Shown here: positions 32,934 to 41,680 of the stretch, in pieces | How positions within the stretch are numbered: the stretch's first letter is position 1 | How the letters are laid out: each line of letters begins with the position of its first letter | Program-made: the position numbers and the translations under genes | From: Runella sp. | GTDB lineage: Bacteria; Bacteroidota; Bacteroidia; Cytophagales; Spirosomataceae | Assembly (NCBI RefSeq): GCF_027484545.1 | Contig: NZ_JAIXST010000247.1 | Coordinates: forward strand, 1 to 62,446 | Direction: 5' to 3' | DNA: 62,446 nt | Notes under the pieces: model-generated | The model's input: the letters and a program-made list of their open reading frames with translations, nothing else | What the model was told of the DNA's origin: nothing | The model's database searches: none

Positions 32934-32955
32934 CTTTGAACGAAGCAGAAATTAG

Positions 32956-33882
32956 TTATTCAAATGAATCGTGCAGCATTTTCAGAAACTTTTCCCTCGA
33001 CGCAGCGAAAACTACGTGCATATTTGGTTCTTTATTCAACACATTCAGATGGTCAATCACTGTTTGTCCGCGCGTCAGGCCCTCTCCTAAAATCACTTCC
33101 GCGTACAAATGTTTAATGTCAATAGCCACGGTTCTGTCTAAGGCAACCGCCGTCGCAATTGGGTCCGGAAGGTCAAAGCCTGCTTTTCCCGTCGTATCTT
33201 CAGTAAAGTTGGTTTTTGAACCCTGAATGTCCACTACAAAATGAGCCATTGTTTTTTCGGTCGCGCGCAGGGTTTCAGCAGCTACGGTATCAAAATGAGC
33301 ATATTTCAGCGAAATGTCCCACCCTACCATGGTCATGTTCATTCCCGATTGAAAAACGATCTGTGCCGCCTCAGGGTCTACCCAAATATTGTATTCCGAC
33401 ACGGGTGTAACGTTGCCATACCCCATTCCAACCCCACCCATGATGGTACAGGATTTTACTTTTTGCGCTATTTCCGGTGCTTTCGACAAAGCCAGTGCCA
33501 TATTGGTCAAGGGCCCCAGCGTAATGATTTCCAGTTCGCCTAGAAAAGCGTTGACGGTATCAATGATTGCATCTACGGCATTTCCTTCGTGCGGCAATCT
33601 TCCCTTCAAATCCAGCCCGATGTCGCCCATACCGTCTTGTCCATGTACAAACTCAGCCGTAAACAACGGGCGTAACAACGGCTTGGCGGCCCCCAAATAC
33701 GTTTTTGTGCTGTATTGACACAACTCTGTCATGTACAGTGCATTTTGTAAACCCTGAGCGGCAGGAACATTGCCAGCTACAATCGTAATGGCTTCAATTC
33801 GTACGTCGGGGTATTTCATAGCCATCAACAATGCCACTGCATCGTCGGAGCCGGTATCGGTATCAATCAATAAATGTCGCAT
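32956..33882 (-). CDS. inosine-uridine type nucleoside hydrolase
   Basis: A 308-residue protein with the N-terminal DTDTGSDDAVALLMAM, whose Asp residues bind the catalytic calcium, then ITLGPLTNMALAL and the C-terminal DPIATAVALD. It cleaves the N-glycosidic bond of nucleosides. Base preference is not readable. 15 nt after the ABC transporter stop and 22 nt before the ribokinase start. Confidence 0.92.
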   Translation of the reverse strand: MRHLLIDTDTGSDDAVALLMAMKYPDVRIEAITIVAGNVPAAQGLQNALYMTELCQYSTKTYLGAAKPLLRPLFTAEFVHGQDGMGDIGLDLKGRLPHEGNAVDAIIDTVNAFLGELEIITLGPLTNMALALSKAPEIAQKVKSCTIMGGVGMGYGNVTPVSEYNIWVDPEAAQIVFQSGMNMTMVGWDISLKYAHFDTVAAETLRATEKTMAHFVVDIQGSKTNFTEDTTGKAGFDLPDPIATAVALDRTVAIDIKHLYAEVILGEGLTRGQTVIDHLNVLNKEPNMHVVFAASREKFLKMLHDSFE

Positions 33883-33897
33883 TTCTCAGTCAATTTT

Positions 33898-35655
33898 TCA
33901 GGCATTTGTCATTACTTCACTTTCACCCAATTGCTGACGCCACATGGCATAGTACAGACCTTTCTGAGTCAGTAAATCGTCGTGGTTTCCTGACTCTACT
34001 ATTTTGCCCTTTTCCAACACAAAAATGCGGTCGGCGTGCATGATGGTGCTCAATCGGTGAGCGATCAGCACCGTAATATGCTGTTCACTGGTGGAAATTT
34101 CGCGAATGGTCTTCGTGATTTCTTCTTCGGTCAATGAGTCTAGCGCCGAAGTAGCTTCGTCAAAAATCAACAGATTAGGGTTACGCAACAGCGCACGGGC
34201 AATGGATAAACGTTGTTTTTCGCCGCCCGATACTTTCATACCGCCTTCGCCGATGACCGTATCCAAGCCATTATCAGCCCGGTTGAGCAGTGAATAAGCA
34301 GCCGATTTTTGAAGTACGTCCAAACATTCAGCATCGGTCGCCGTAGGCTTTACAAAAAGCAAATTTTCCCGAATGGAACCCGAAAATAATTGGGCGTCCT
34401 GAGCCACAAAGCCAATTTGTTCCCGCAATTCGTCCTTATCTATTTGTCGACTGTCAATGTTATTGTACAGAATACTTCCTCCTTCGGGGTCATACAATCC
34501 CACCAACAATTTAATAAGCGTCGTTTTTCCACTTCCCGAAGGCCCCGCAAAGGCAATGGTTTCTCCTTTTTTTACTTCAAAATTGACATTACGAAGGGCG
34601 GGACGAGCGGCAGTGAGGTGTTTGAACGAAACGTCATTGAAAGCTACTTTTTCAATTCTGGCCAATGGAGTCGGTTGCGCCGGCTTGGCTTCTTTGGGGC
34701 GGCTCATGATGTCGCGAAAATTATTAAGCGATACTTCAGCTTCTCTATACAACTGAATCACGTTGCCCAATTCCTGCAACGGCCCGAAAATAAAAAACGA
34801 GTACAGCAGCAACGAGAAATATTGACCGATACTCAACACTTCTTTGAAAATCAACCAAAGCATCAAAGCCACGATACAACTGCGCAGAAAGTTAATGGTC
34901 GTTCCCTGTACAAACCCTAAGGTTCTGACAAACTTCACCTTGCGAAGTTCTAAACCTAAGATTTTCTCAGTATTTCCGTTGAGCCGTTTAATTTCCTGAT
35001 CGGTCAAACCAAGGCTTTTTACCAACTCAATATTCCGTAAAGATTCCGTTGTACTACCGGCCAAAGCGGTGGTTTCTGCTACGATTTTGGTCTGTATTTT
35101 TTTGATGCGTTTACTCAGTACCGAACTCAACCACGCAATGACGGGAATCGTTAAAAAGTAAACAGGTGCGATAGGCCAATAGATACTCCAAGCGTAAATA
35201 ATCACGAACGTAATCCCAATCAAGGACTGAAAAACCACGTTGACGACTGACGTAATCATACGCTCGGTATCAGTTTTTACTTTCTGTAACACACCCAACG
35301 TTTGCCCGCTGCGCTGATCTTCAAACACTTGGTAAGGCAGTCCCAATGAATGTTTGATTCCATCCGTGTAAATCTGAGTTCCAACACGTTGCGTAATGAC
35401 ACTGACAAAATAATCCTGAAAGTTTTTGGCAATGCGCGACACCATGGCCGCACCAATGGCCATTCCCACAAACTTGAGAATACCCATTATATATTCACTT
35501 TCCGTAAAACGCTTGAAATCAGTAGCGTAGCGGTCAATAACTAGTCGGTAAATGTAGGGGTCAAGCAGGGAGAAAATCTGGTTGACAGCGGCTAACGAAA
35601 GTGCCACAAGAATGAGTTTCCAATAAGGGCGAAGGTAGCTGTAAAGTATATCCAT
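33898..35655 (-). CDS. ABC transporter, fused membrane and ATPase domains
   Basis: A 585-residue half-transporter. Six transmembrane segments (about 15-300) precede the nucleotide-binding domain with GPSGSGKTTLIKL (Walker A), VSGGEKQRLSIARALL (signature) and LLIFDEATSALD (Walker B). Works as a dimer, usually exporting lipids, peptides or drugs. It leads a run with the nucleoside hydrolase and ribokinase, though a nucleoside role for an exporter would be unusual, so it may only share transcription. Confidence 0.9.
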   Translation of the reverse strand: MDILYSYLRPYWKLILVALSLAAVNQIFSLLDPYIYRLVIDRYATDFKRFTESEYIMGILKFVGMAIGAAMVSRIAKNFQDYFVSVITQRVGTQIYTDGIKHSLGLPYQVFEDQRSGQTLGVLQKVKTDTERMITSVVNVVFQSLIGITFVIIYAWSIYWPIAPVYFLTIPVIAWLSSVLSKRIKKIQTKIVAETTALAGSTTESLRNIELVKSLGLTDQEIKRLNGNTEKILGLELRKVKFVRTLGFVQGTTINFLRSCIVALMLWLIFKEVLSIGQYFSLLLYSFFIFGPLQELGNVIQLYREAEVSLNNFRDIMSRPKEAKPAQPTPLARIEKVAFNDVSFKHLTAARPALRNVNFEVKKGETIAFAGPSGSGKTTLIKLLVGLYDPEGGSILYNNIDSRQIDKDELREQIGFVAQDAQLFSGSIRENLLFVKPTATDAECLDVLQKSAAYSLLNRADNGLDTVIGEGGMKVSGGEKQRLSIARALLRNPNLLIFDEATSALDSLTEEEITKTIREISTSEQHITVLIAHRLSTIMHADRIFVLEKGKIVESGNHDDLLTQKGLYYAMWRQQLGESEVMTNA

Positions 35656-35694
35656 GAAAAAAAAACACCAACTTCTTCATTTATGTTCCTCTAA

Positions 35695-35760
35695 AAAGCA
35701 GAAGTAGGAAATCAGAAGTGAGAAGTCAGGAGACAGAAATTAGGGGTCAGAATGATTGTC
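35695..35760. repeat. AG-rich word tract (AGAAGT/AGTCAG)
   Basis: Tandem-like words AAGCAGAAGT, AGAAGTGAGAAGTC, GGAGACAGAA and GGGTCAGAA, echoing 10887-10930 on the same strand; then TTCGT words (35762-35795). Lies between the ABC gene start and the Nudix gene stop. Confidence 0.5.
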
Positions 35761-35772
35761 ATTCGTACTTCG

Positions 35773-36525
35773 TCATTGAAAATTCGTCCTTCGTACTACC
35801 TTATTCTTAAAACGATACAGATAAGGAGCTTTGTTGGCGGCGCCTGTGTAGAGTTTTTCTACCCTTTCCAAAATATTCATACTCAACATTTTACGCTGAA
35901 AATTATTGCGACGCAGAGGTGTTTCCAAAATAGTTTCGTAAAGACTTTGCAGTTCAATCATCGTAAAGGTATCGGCCAACAAATTGAAGCCTACCAATTT
36001 ATAATCCAACATTAACTGAAGAGTTTCAAGGGCTTTTCGGGTAATTTCGCTATGGTCAAAGGCCAATTTCGGCAACTGTTTCATCTCAAACCATTCGCAG
36101 GACTCCGACAAAAAATCGGGCATTGGGTTCACTTTTGAAAAGTCGACCAAAGCATAATAACCAATGGAAACGTATCGCTGCAACACCCAAGGTTCATTCA
36201 TTGCTTCCGGATGATGAACTTCCATAATTTTTTGAATAAATTCCTTGGTGGAACGGTCGGCTGAACCGAATACCCGAAACTGTTCCAAATAAATATCCTT
36301 CAACCCCGTCCGCTCTTCCAAAATGCGTTGGGCTGCTTCGTCAATTCCTTCATTCTGTTCCACATAGCCCCCCGGCAGCGCCCACACATCTAAATTTTTC
36401 AATTTTAGCAACAATACTTTCAATTGTTGATTATGAAAACCAAAAATCACGCAATCGACTGAAAGTTGAGGGATAAACTGGTCTTTTAATGCTAAAAAAT
36501 CATCAAGTTCATTCATAAGTGGCAT
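35773..36525 (-). CDS. Nudix-fold transcriptional regulator (NrtR/AraR-like)
   Basis: A 250-residue protein. The N-terminal 150 residues are a Nudix domain (ALPGGYVEQNEGIDEAAQRI), but the box reads RILEERTGL instead of REUxEExGU, so two acidic metal ligands are altered and hydrolysis is doubtful. The C-terminal 90 residues (TFTMIELQSLYETI, then RRNNFQRKMLSMNI) are a winged helix. That architecture is used by sugar- and NAD-sensing regulators NrtR and AraR. Upstream in the minus direction of the ABC/nucleoside operon and divergent from the ThuA fusion gene, so either could be its target. Confidence 0.8.
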   Translation of the reverse strand: MPLMNELDDFLALKDQFIPQLSVDCVIFGFHNQQLKVLLLKLKNLDVWALPGGYVEQNEGIDEAAQRILEERTGLKDIYLEQFRVFGSADRSTKEFIQKIMEVHHPEAMNEPWVLQRYVSIGYYALVDFSKVNPMPDFLSESCEWFEMKQLPKLAFDHSEITRKALETLQLMLDYKLVGFNLLADTFTMIELQSLYETILETPLRRNNFQRKMLSMNILERVEKLYTGAANKAPYLYRFKNKVVRRTNFQ

Positions 36526-36679
36526 ACTTTAGAGCAGGTGTTCGGGCAAAAATACAGAAAAATTTGAGGAATAAAATAAAAGTTATTAATATTGTCCCAC
36601 ATTGAGATAATAATAAAACCATCCCAATCTTTTTTTTTAACTTTAGTAAGTTTTCAAACCTATCAATTGAAAAAATTCC

Positions 36680-39600
36680 ATGACAAAAACAAAACGTAAC
36701 TTCCGAAACTCGGCCCGTTGTCTGCTGCTTTGCTGGGGAATAACGGCTTTCAGCGCTGGGCTGATTTTTGGTCAAACTTCCCTTCCGCGTGTGCTTGTCT
36801 TCAGCAAAACGGCGAGTTTTCGACACGCTTCGATTGAAGCGGGAAAAACTACTTTTCAAAAAATGGCCAAAGAAAAAGGCTTTACCGTTGATTTGACCGA
36901 AGATGCGGGCCAATTCAATACCGAAAATCTCAAACGCTACCGTGCGGTTGTGTTTTTGAATACGACAGGTGATGTGCTGAATGCGGCTCAACAAGAGGGT
37001 TTTGAGCACTACATTCAAGCAGGCGGCGGGTATCTGGGTATCCACGCTGCTACTGACACCGAATACGGTTGGGCTTGGTACGGGCGTTTGGCGGGGGCGT
37101 ATTTTTTAGATCACCCTTCGGTTCCCAGCAACGTTCAAAAAGGAAAGTTTATCGTAGCCATGAAAAACCACTGGGCCACCAAAGGGATGCCCGACGAGTT
37201 TGAACGCACCGACGAATTTTACGCTTTCAAAAACATCAGCCCCAGCATCAATGTACTGGTAAAAATTGACGAAAAAACCTATCAGGGCGGCAAAAACGGC
37301 GATAATCACCCCATGAGTTGGTACCAGGAGTTTGATGGCGGAAGAGCGTTTTACACGGCCATGGGCCACACCGACGAAACCTTCTCGGAACCTCTTTTCT
37401 TAAATCATATTTGGGCCGGTTTGAATTACGTTATGGGCGGCGAAAACCCAAAAGCGCTGGACTATAACAAAGCTCGCCCCGAAGAAAACCGCTTTACAAA
37501 AGTGGTTTTGGAAGAAAAACTGGACGAACCCATGGAGCTTTCCGTATTGGGTGACGGACGTATTTTGTTTATCCAACGCAAAGGAGAGATACGGTTGTAT
37601 AACACCAAAACCAAGCAATTGAAAACCATTGCTAAATTAGACGTAAGCACCAAATACACGAGCAAAGAAGGCAAAGTTTCGGAAGGAGAAGATGGAGTGT
37701 TAGGGTTGAGCAAAGACCCTAATTTCGCCCAAAATCATTGGATTTACCTCTACTACTCTCCTGCCGGCGGCGATCCTAAAAACATTCTGACCCGCTACGA
37801 ATTACGCGGCGATGAATTGGTCTTAAGTTCTAAGAAAGTACTTCTCGAAGTAGCTACCCAACGTGAAGAGTGCTGCCACACAGGCGGCTCTATCGCGTGG
37901 GATAAAGTAGGAAATTTGTACCTTTCAACGGGTGACAACACCAATCCGCACGGCTCCAACGGCTACAGCCCAAGCGATGAGCGCCCGGGCCGTGAATCGT
38001 GGGATGCGCAAAAATCATCGGCAAACACCAACGATTTGCGCGGGAAAATCATCCGCATCAAACCGCAACCGGATGGAACCTATACGATTCCTGAAGAAAA
38101 TCTCTTTCAAGCTGCCCCCGATGGGGGAGCTAAAAAAATGTGGACAGACAAGTATTCTGCAATGAATCCCCCCCCTTCGGGGGCAGGGGGGCTTCGTCCC
38201 GAAATTTACACCATGGGCCATCGCAATCCGTTCCGTATTTCCGTCGATCAGAAAACGGGCTTTGTGTATTGGGGCGAAGTAGGTCCCGATGCCAACAAAC
38301 CGGCTGACGACCGCGGTCCGGCCGGACACGATGAAGTAGGCCAGGCTCGCAAAGCAGGAAATTTTGGTTGGCCTCATTTTGTGGGCGATAACAAAGCCTA
38401 CAACAAATTTGATTTTGCCGCCAATAAATCGGGAGAGAAATGGGATGCAGCCAAGCCCATCAATACGTCTCCTAACAATACCGGCTTAAAAGAATTGCCT
38501 CCTGCACAAAAAGCCTTCATTTGGTATCCTTACGGCGAATCGCCCGAGTTTCCAATGGTAGGCAGTGGCGGTCGTAATGCCATGGCTGGTCCAGTATTTT
38601 ACAGTGAAAATTTCAAAAATTCGGCTCATGCTTTCCCCAAGTATTACGAAGGCAAAATCCTGACCTACGACTGGATGCGCGGCTGGATCATGGCCGTAAC
38701 GATGGACAAAGACGGCAACTACGTTTCGATGGACCGCTTCATGCCAAGCTACAAATTCAGCAATCCAATGGATATGGAATTTGACGCCAACGGCGATTTA
38801 TACATGCTTGAATACGGCTCGGGTTGGTTTACCGCCAACGACGATGCGCGTTTGATTCGCATCGAATACAACGGCGGAAACAGAAAGCCTGTCGTGCAGA
38901 TAGCTGCCGATAAAATGGGCGGTTCGATTCCTTTCAAAGTCAATCTTTCTTCCAAAGGAACTACCGATGCTGATGGTGATGCCTTGAAATATTCGTGGAA
39001 AATCACTTCCAAAGACGGTTTTAACAAAGTCCTAACCGAAGCAAATCCTTCCTTAGCCCTTGCCAAAGCGGGCGTGTATAAAGCTACGTTAACCGTGACC
39101 GACGCCAAAGGCGCTACCAATTCTCAATCGTTGGAATTGACGGCCGGGAATGAACCTCCGGTATTGACCTTTGATATACCCAAAAGCAACAAGACGTTCT
39201 TTTTCCCCAACAAATCATTTGATTATGAGGTAAAAGTAAACGACAAAGAAGACGGAAGCTTAGCCAACGGAAAAATCAAACCAGAACAAGTGGCGGTCAG
39301 CATTGACTATTTGGCCGAAGGTTATGACAAAATAGCGATTGCCCAAGGTCACCGCTCGGCGGATGCGAGTGCGGGTTTTGCCACCGGAAAAAAATTGATT
39401 GCCGGCAGCGACTGTCAGGCGTGTCACAGCATTGACAAAAAATCCATCGGGCCTATGTACCGCGCCATTGCTCAAAAATACAAAGGAGATGCCGGTGCGG
39501 TCGAAAAACTCGCCAAAAAAGTCATTTCAGGCGGTAGCGGCGTATGGGGTGAAACTCCCATGGCAGGCCACCCACAACTTTCGGCAGCCGATGCCGGCGA

Positions 39601-40495
39601 TATGGTGAAATACATTTTGAGCCTTTCCAATGAAAAAATCAACGCCAATTCATTGCCGGCAGCAGGTTCGTATACGACCAAAGTACCTGCTGGTGACAAA
39701 GGCTATGGAGTGTATATTCTCCGGGCATCTTACGAAGACCAAGGAAACAACGGCTTGCCATCACTTACTTCGGAGCAAACGTACACGCTTCGCAATGCAA
39801 AAGTAAGTCCGCATGGTTTTGATAAATTTGAGTCAGTAAATAAAATGTCTTTTGGTGGAAATGAACTTGTGATTCCAAGCAAATCAGGCGCTTACATTGG
39901 ACTCAACCAGGCTGATTTGACGGGCATTCAACGAGTTGAATTGACAGTTGCCACTCCCAAAGCTCAATTAAATGCACAGGGAGGAAATATTGAGCTTCGC
40001 TTAGATTCACCTACGGGCAAGGTCATTGGCGAATCAGGATTTATTGAAGCTACTGACCAAGGAGGTTTTGGGGGAAATATGGTAAAAATCAACTTGACTC
40101 CTACCGAAGGTGTACATGACATTTATTTAGTTTTCCAAAATCCTAAAGCGGAAGGTTCGCTAATGGTTGTAATGGGAATTGAATTCAAAACCGGCACCCC
40201 TGCCTCAGGCAACGCCCCCGCAGCAACCACTGCTCCTGCCAATGACCTTAGTACGTATGCTGGTAAATACAAAATGACCGGATTGCCTTTTGACTACATC
40301 GAAGTAAGTGTCAAAGACGGCAAAGTGATTATGAATGCGGCTGGTCAGGGCGGAGAATTAACAGCTACCGGCACCCCTGATAAATTTGATGCCGACGGCA
40401 AAGCCACCATCTATTTCACTCGGGACGAAGCGGCCAAAGTTTCCAAAATCAAATTGGAAGCCATGGGTATGGCTTTTGAAGGCAAAAAGGAGTAA
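36680..40495 (+). CDS. multidomain ThuA/soluble glucose dehydrogenase/PKD/cytochrome c/CBM protein
   Basis: A 1271-residue exported protein (signal peptide ends near LIFGQTS). Domains in order: ThuA (about 35-255, AVVFLNTTGDVL, GGGYLGIHAATDTE); soluble glucose dehydrogenase-like propeller (about 275-710) with TMGHRNPFR; PKD (about 745-835); cytochrome c (about 890-985) with heme motif Cys912-x-x-Cys915-His916 and TPMAGHP for the Met ligand; CBM6-like (about 1000-1165); and a C-terminal 75-residue domain. Likely oxidises a sugar or sugar lactone in the periplasm with electrons passing to heme. The propeller carries an in-frame GC-rich palindromic insert at residues 477-506. The next gene, 111 nt on, is a Tat-exported TIM-barrel isomerase. 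Confidence 0.88.
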   Translation: MTKTKRNFRNSARCLLLCWGITAFSAGLIFGQTSLPRVLVFSKTASFRHASIEAGKTTFQKMAKEKGFTVDLTEDAGQFNTENLKRYRAVVFLNTTGDVLNAAQQEGFEHYIQAGGGYLGIHAATDTEYGWAWYGRLAGAYFLDHPSVPSNVQKGKFIVAMKNHWATKGMPDEFERTDEFYAFKNISPSINVLVKIDEKTYQGGKNGDNHPMSWYQEFDGGRAFYTAMGHTDETFSEPLFLNHIWAGLNYVMGGENPKALDYNKARPEENRFTKVVLEEKLDEPMELSVLGDGRILFIQRKGEIRLYNTKTKQLKTIAKLDVSTKYTSKEGKVSEGEDGVLGLSKDPNFAQNHWIYLYYSPAGGDPKNILTRYELRGDELVLSSKKVLLEVATQREECCHTGGSIAWDKVGNLYLSTGDNTNPHGSNGYSPSDERPGRESWDAQKSSANTNDLRGKIIRIKPQPDGTYTIPEENLFQAAPDGGAKKMWTDKYSAMNPPPSGAGGLRPEIYTMGHRNPFRISVDQKTGFVYWGEVGPDANKPADDRGPAGHDEVGQARKAGNFGWPHFVGDNKAYNKFDFAANKSGEKWDAAKPINTSPNNTGLKELPPAQKAFIWYPYGESPEFPMVGSGGRNAMAGPVFYSENFKNSAHAFPKYYEGKILTYDWMRGWIMAVTMDKDGNYVSMDRFMPSYKFSNPMDMEFDANGDLYMLEYGSGWFTANDDARLIRIEYNGGNRKPVVQIAADKMGGSIPFKVNLSSKGTTDADGDALKYSWKITSKDGFNKVLTEANPSLALAKAGVYKATLTVTDAKGATNSQSLELTAGNEPPVLTFDIPKSNKTFFFPNKSFDYEVKVNDKEDGSLANGKIKPEQVAVSIDYLAEGYDKIAIAQGHRSADASAGFATGKKLIAGSDCQACHSIDKKSIGPMYRAIAQKYKGDAGAVEKLAKKVISGGSGVWGETPMAGHPQLSAADAGDMVKYILSLSNEKINANSLPAAGSYTTKVPAGDKGYGVYILRASYEDQGNNGLPSLTSEQTYTLRNAKVSPHGFDKFESVNKMSFGGNELVIPSKSGAYIGLNQADLTGIQRVELTVATPKAQLNAQGGNIELRLDSPTGKVIGESGFIEATDQGGFGGNMVKINLTPTEGVHDIYLVFQNPKAEGSLMVVMGIEFKTGTPASGNAPAATTAPANDLSTYAGKYKMTGLPFDYIEVSVKDGKVIMNAAGQGGELTATGTPDKFDADGKATIYFTRDEAAKVSKIKLEAMGMAFEGKKE
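38108..38195. repeat. in-frame palindromic insert within the propeller coding sequence
   Basis: CTGCCCCCGATGGGGGAGC (38112-38130) and CCCCCCCTTCGGGGGC (38169-38184) are inverted copies of one GC-rich hairpin with about 38 nt between. They encode APDGGAK and NPPPSGAGGL, which interrupt an otherwise conserved propeller segment (IPEENLF then RPEIYTMGHRNPFR). This reads as an insertion sequence remnant or MITE retained in frame. Confidence 0.6.
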
Positions 40496-40512
40496 AGCGT
40501 AGGTAAAGAGGG

Positions 40513-40579
40513 AACGTCGGCGAGGGCTGGGCGCCCCCGTTCCAAACCTCGCCGACGTTTGATAGTCCTCGCCGACGTT
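40513..40579. repeat. hairpin with one left arm and two right arms
   Basis: AACGTCGGCGAGG (40513-40525) is inverted at CCTCGCCGACGTT, which occurs twice (40547-40559 and 40567-40579). Two mutually exclusive 13-bp hairpins are possible between the ThuA fusion gene and the isomerase gene. T tract is absent; AAAAA follows. Confidence 0.6.
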
Positions 40580-40606
40580 AAAAACCAACTGTAACCATTT
40601 ACAAAA

Positions 40607-41602
40607 ATGACATCTCAAGACAATCACCTTAATCGCCGCCAATTCCTGAATCAATTGGGAATGGTCACTGCGGCAAGTTTGGTAGCAGAATCTGCTTTTG
40701 CTACCGTCAAACCATGGTTTGAAATTTCTTTGGCTGAATTTTCTCTGGCCAGTTCTTTGTTCAGTGGCAAGCTCAAAAACATGGATTTTCCGGCCAAAGC
40801 CAAAAACGATTTCGGCATCAATGCCATAGAATACGTGTCTATGTTTTGGGCCGACAAAGTCAAAGACCAAGCTTATCTTAGCGAACTTAAACAACGTACC
40901 TCAGATTTGGGGGTCACCAACGTGCTCATCATGGTCGACAACGAAGGCGACTTGGGCGCAAGCGACGCAGCTAAACGCCTGAAAGCCGTTGAGAATCATT
41001 ACAAATGGATTGAAGCCGCTAAATTTTTAGGTTGTCATTCCGTCCGGGTCAACATGACCGGCGACGGTACTCCCGATGAATTGATGAAGGCGGGCGTAGA
41101 CGGTTATGGTAAATTGGCGGAATTTGGCCAAAAAACCGGCATAAGCGTCATCATCGAAAACCACATCAACGTTTCGACCAATCCTGATTGGTTGGTGAGT
41201 TTAGTTAAACAGGTAAAAAACCCGTATGCGGGGGTTTTACCCGATTTCGGCAATTTCACCGAGCGCGAAACACCCAAAACTATGACCATGGAAGGTTTCA
41301 GGGACGCCAAAGTTTTGAACGAATTTGACAAATACGAAGGGGTGAAAAAGCTCATGCCTTACGCCAAAGGAGTCAGTGCCAAAACGCATTTGTTTGATGC
41401 CAATGGAAACTGTACCGACGTTGATTTCAACAAAATGATGCCTATCGTAAAAGCAGGGCTTCCCAAAAGTTTCAAAGGATTCATCGGCATTGAGTACGAA
41501 GGAGGATTTATGAAAATGATGGGTGCCAAAGAAAATTACTTAGACGAAGATGCGGGTATAAAGGCCACTAAGGCGCTGTTAGAGAAAGCTTTAGCACTAT
41601 AG
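40607..41602 (+). CDS. Tat-exported sugar phosphate isomerase/epimerase (TIM barrel)
   Basis: A 331-residue protein. NRRQFLNQLG at the N-terminus is a Tat signal. The body has the xylose-isomerase-like TIM barrel pattern: IIENHINV (metal Glu), GVLPDFGNF and FIGIEYEGGF. It probably isomerises or epimerises a sugar in the periplasm. It follows the ThuA fusion gene on the same strand; ThuA proteins are often found with such isomerases, and both are likely exported together. Confidence 0.85.
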   Translation: MTSQDNHLNRRQFLNQLGMVTAASLVAESAFATVKPWFEISLAEFSLASSLFSGKLKNMDFPAKAKNDFGINAIEYVSMFWADKVKDQAYLSELKQRTSDLGVTNVLIMVDNEGDLGASDAAKRLKAVENHYKWIEAAKFLGCHSVRVNMTGDGTPDELMKAGVDGYGKLAEFGQKTGISVIIENHINVSTNPDWLVSLVKQVKNPYAGVLPDFGNFTERETPKTMTMEGFRDAKVLNEFDKYEGVKKLMPYAKGVSAKTHLFDANGNCTDVDFNKMMPIVKAGLPKSFKGFIGIEYEGGFMKMMGAKENYLDEDAGIKATKALLEKALAL

Positions 41603-41635
41603 TTATCTTTTATTCTGCTAATTAGCAAATAATTA

Positions 41636-41658
41636 AGCCCCGTAATGGGGCTTTTTTT
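41636..41658 (+). terminator. terminator of the isomerase operon
   Basis: AGCCCC (41636-41641) pairs with GGGGCT (41647-41652), followed by TTTTTT; it separates from the convergent ATPase gene. Confidence 0.75.
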
Positions 41659-41680
41659 GTTCAATCGTTAAAGAATTGAA

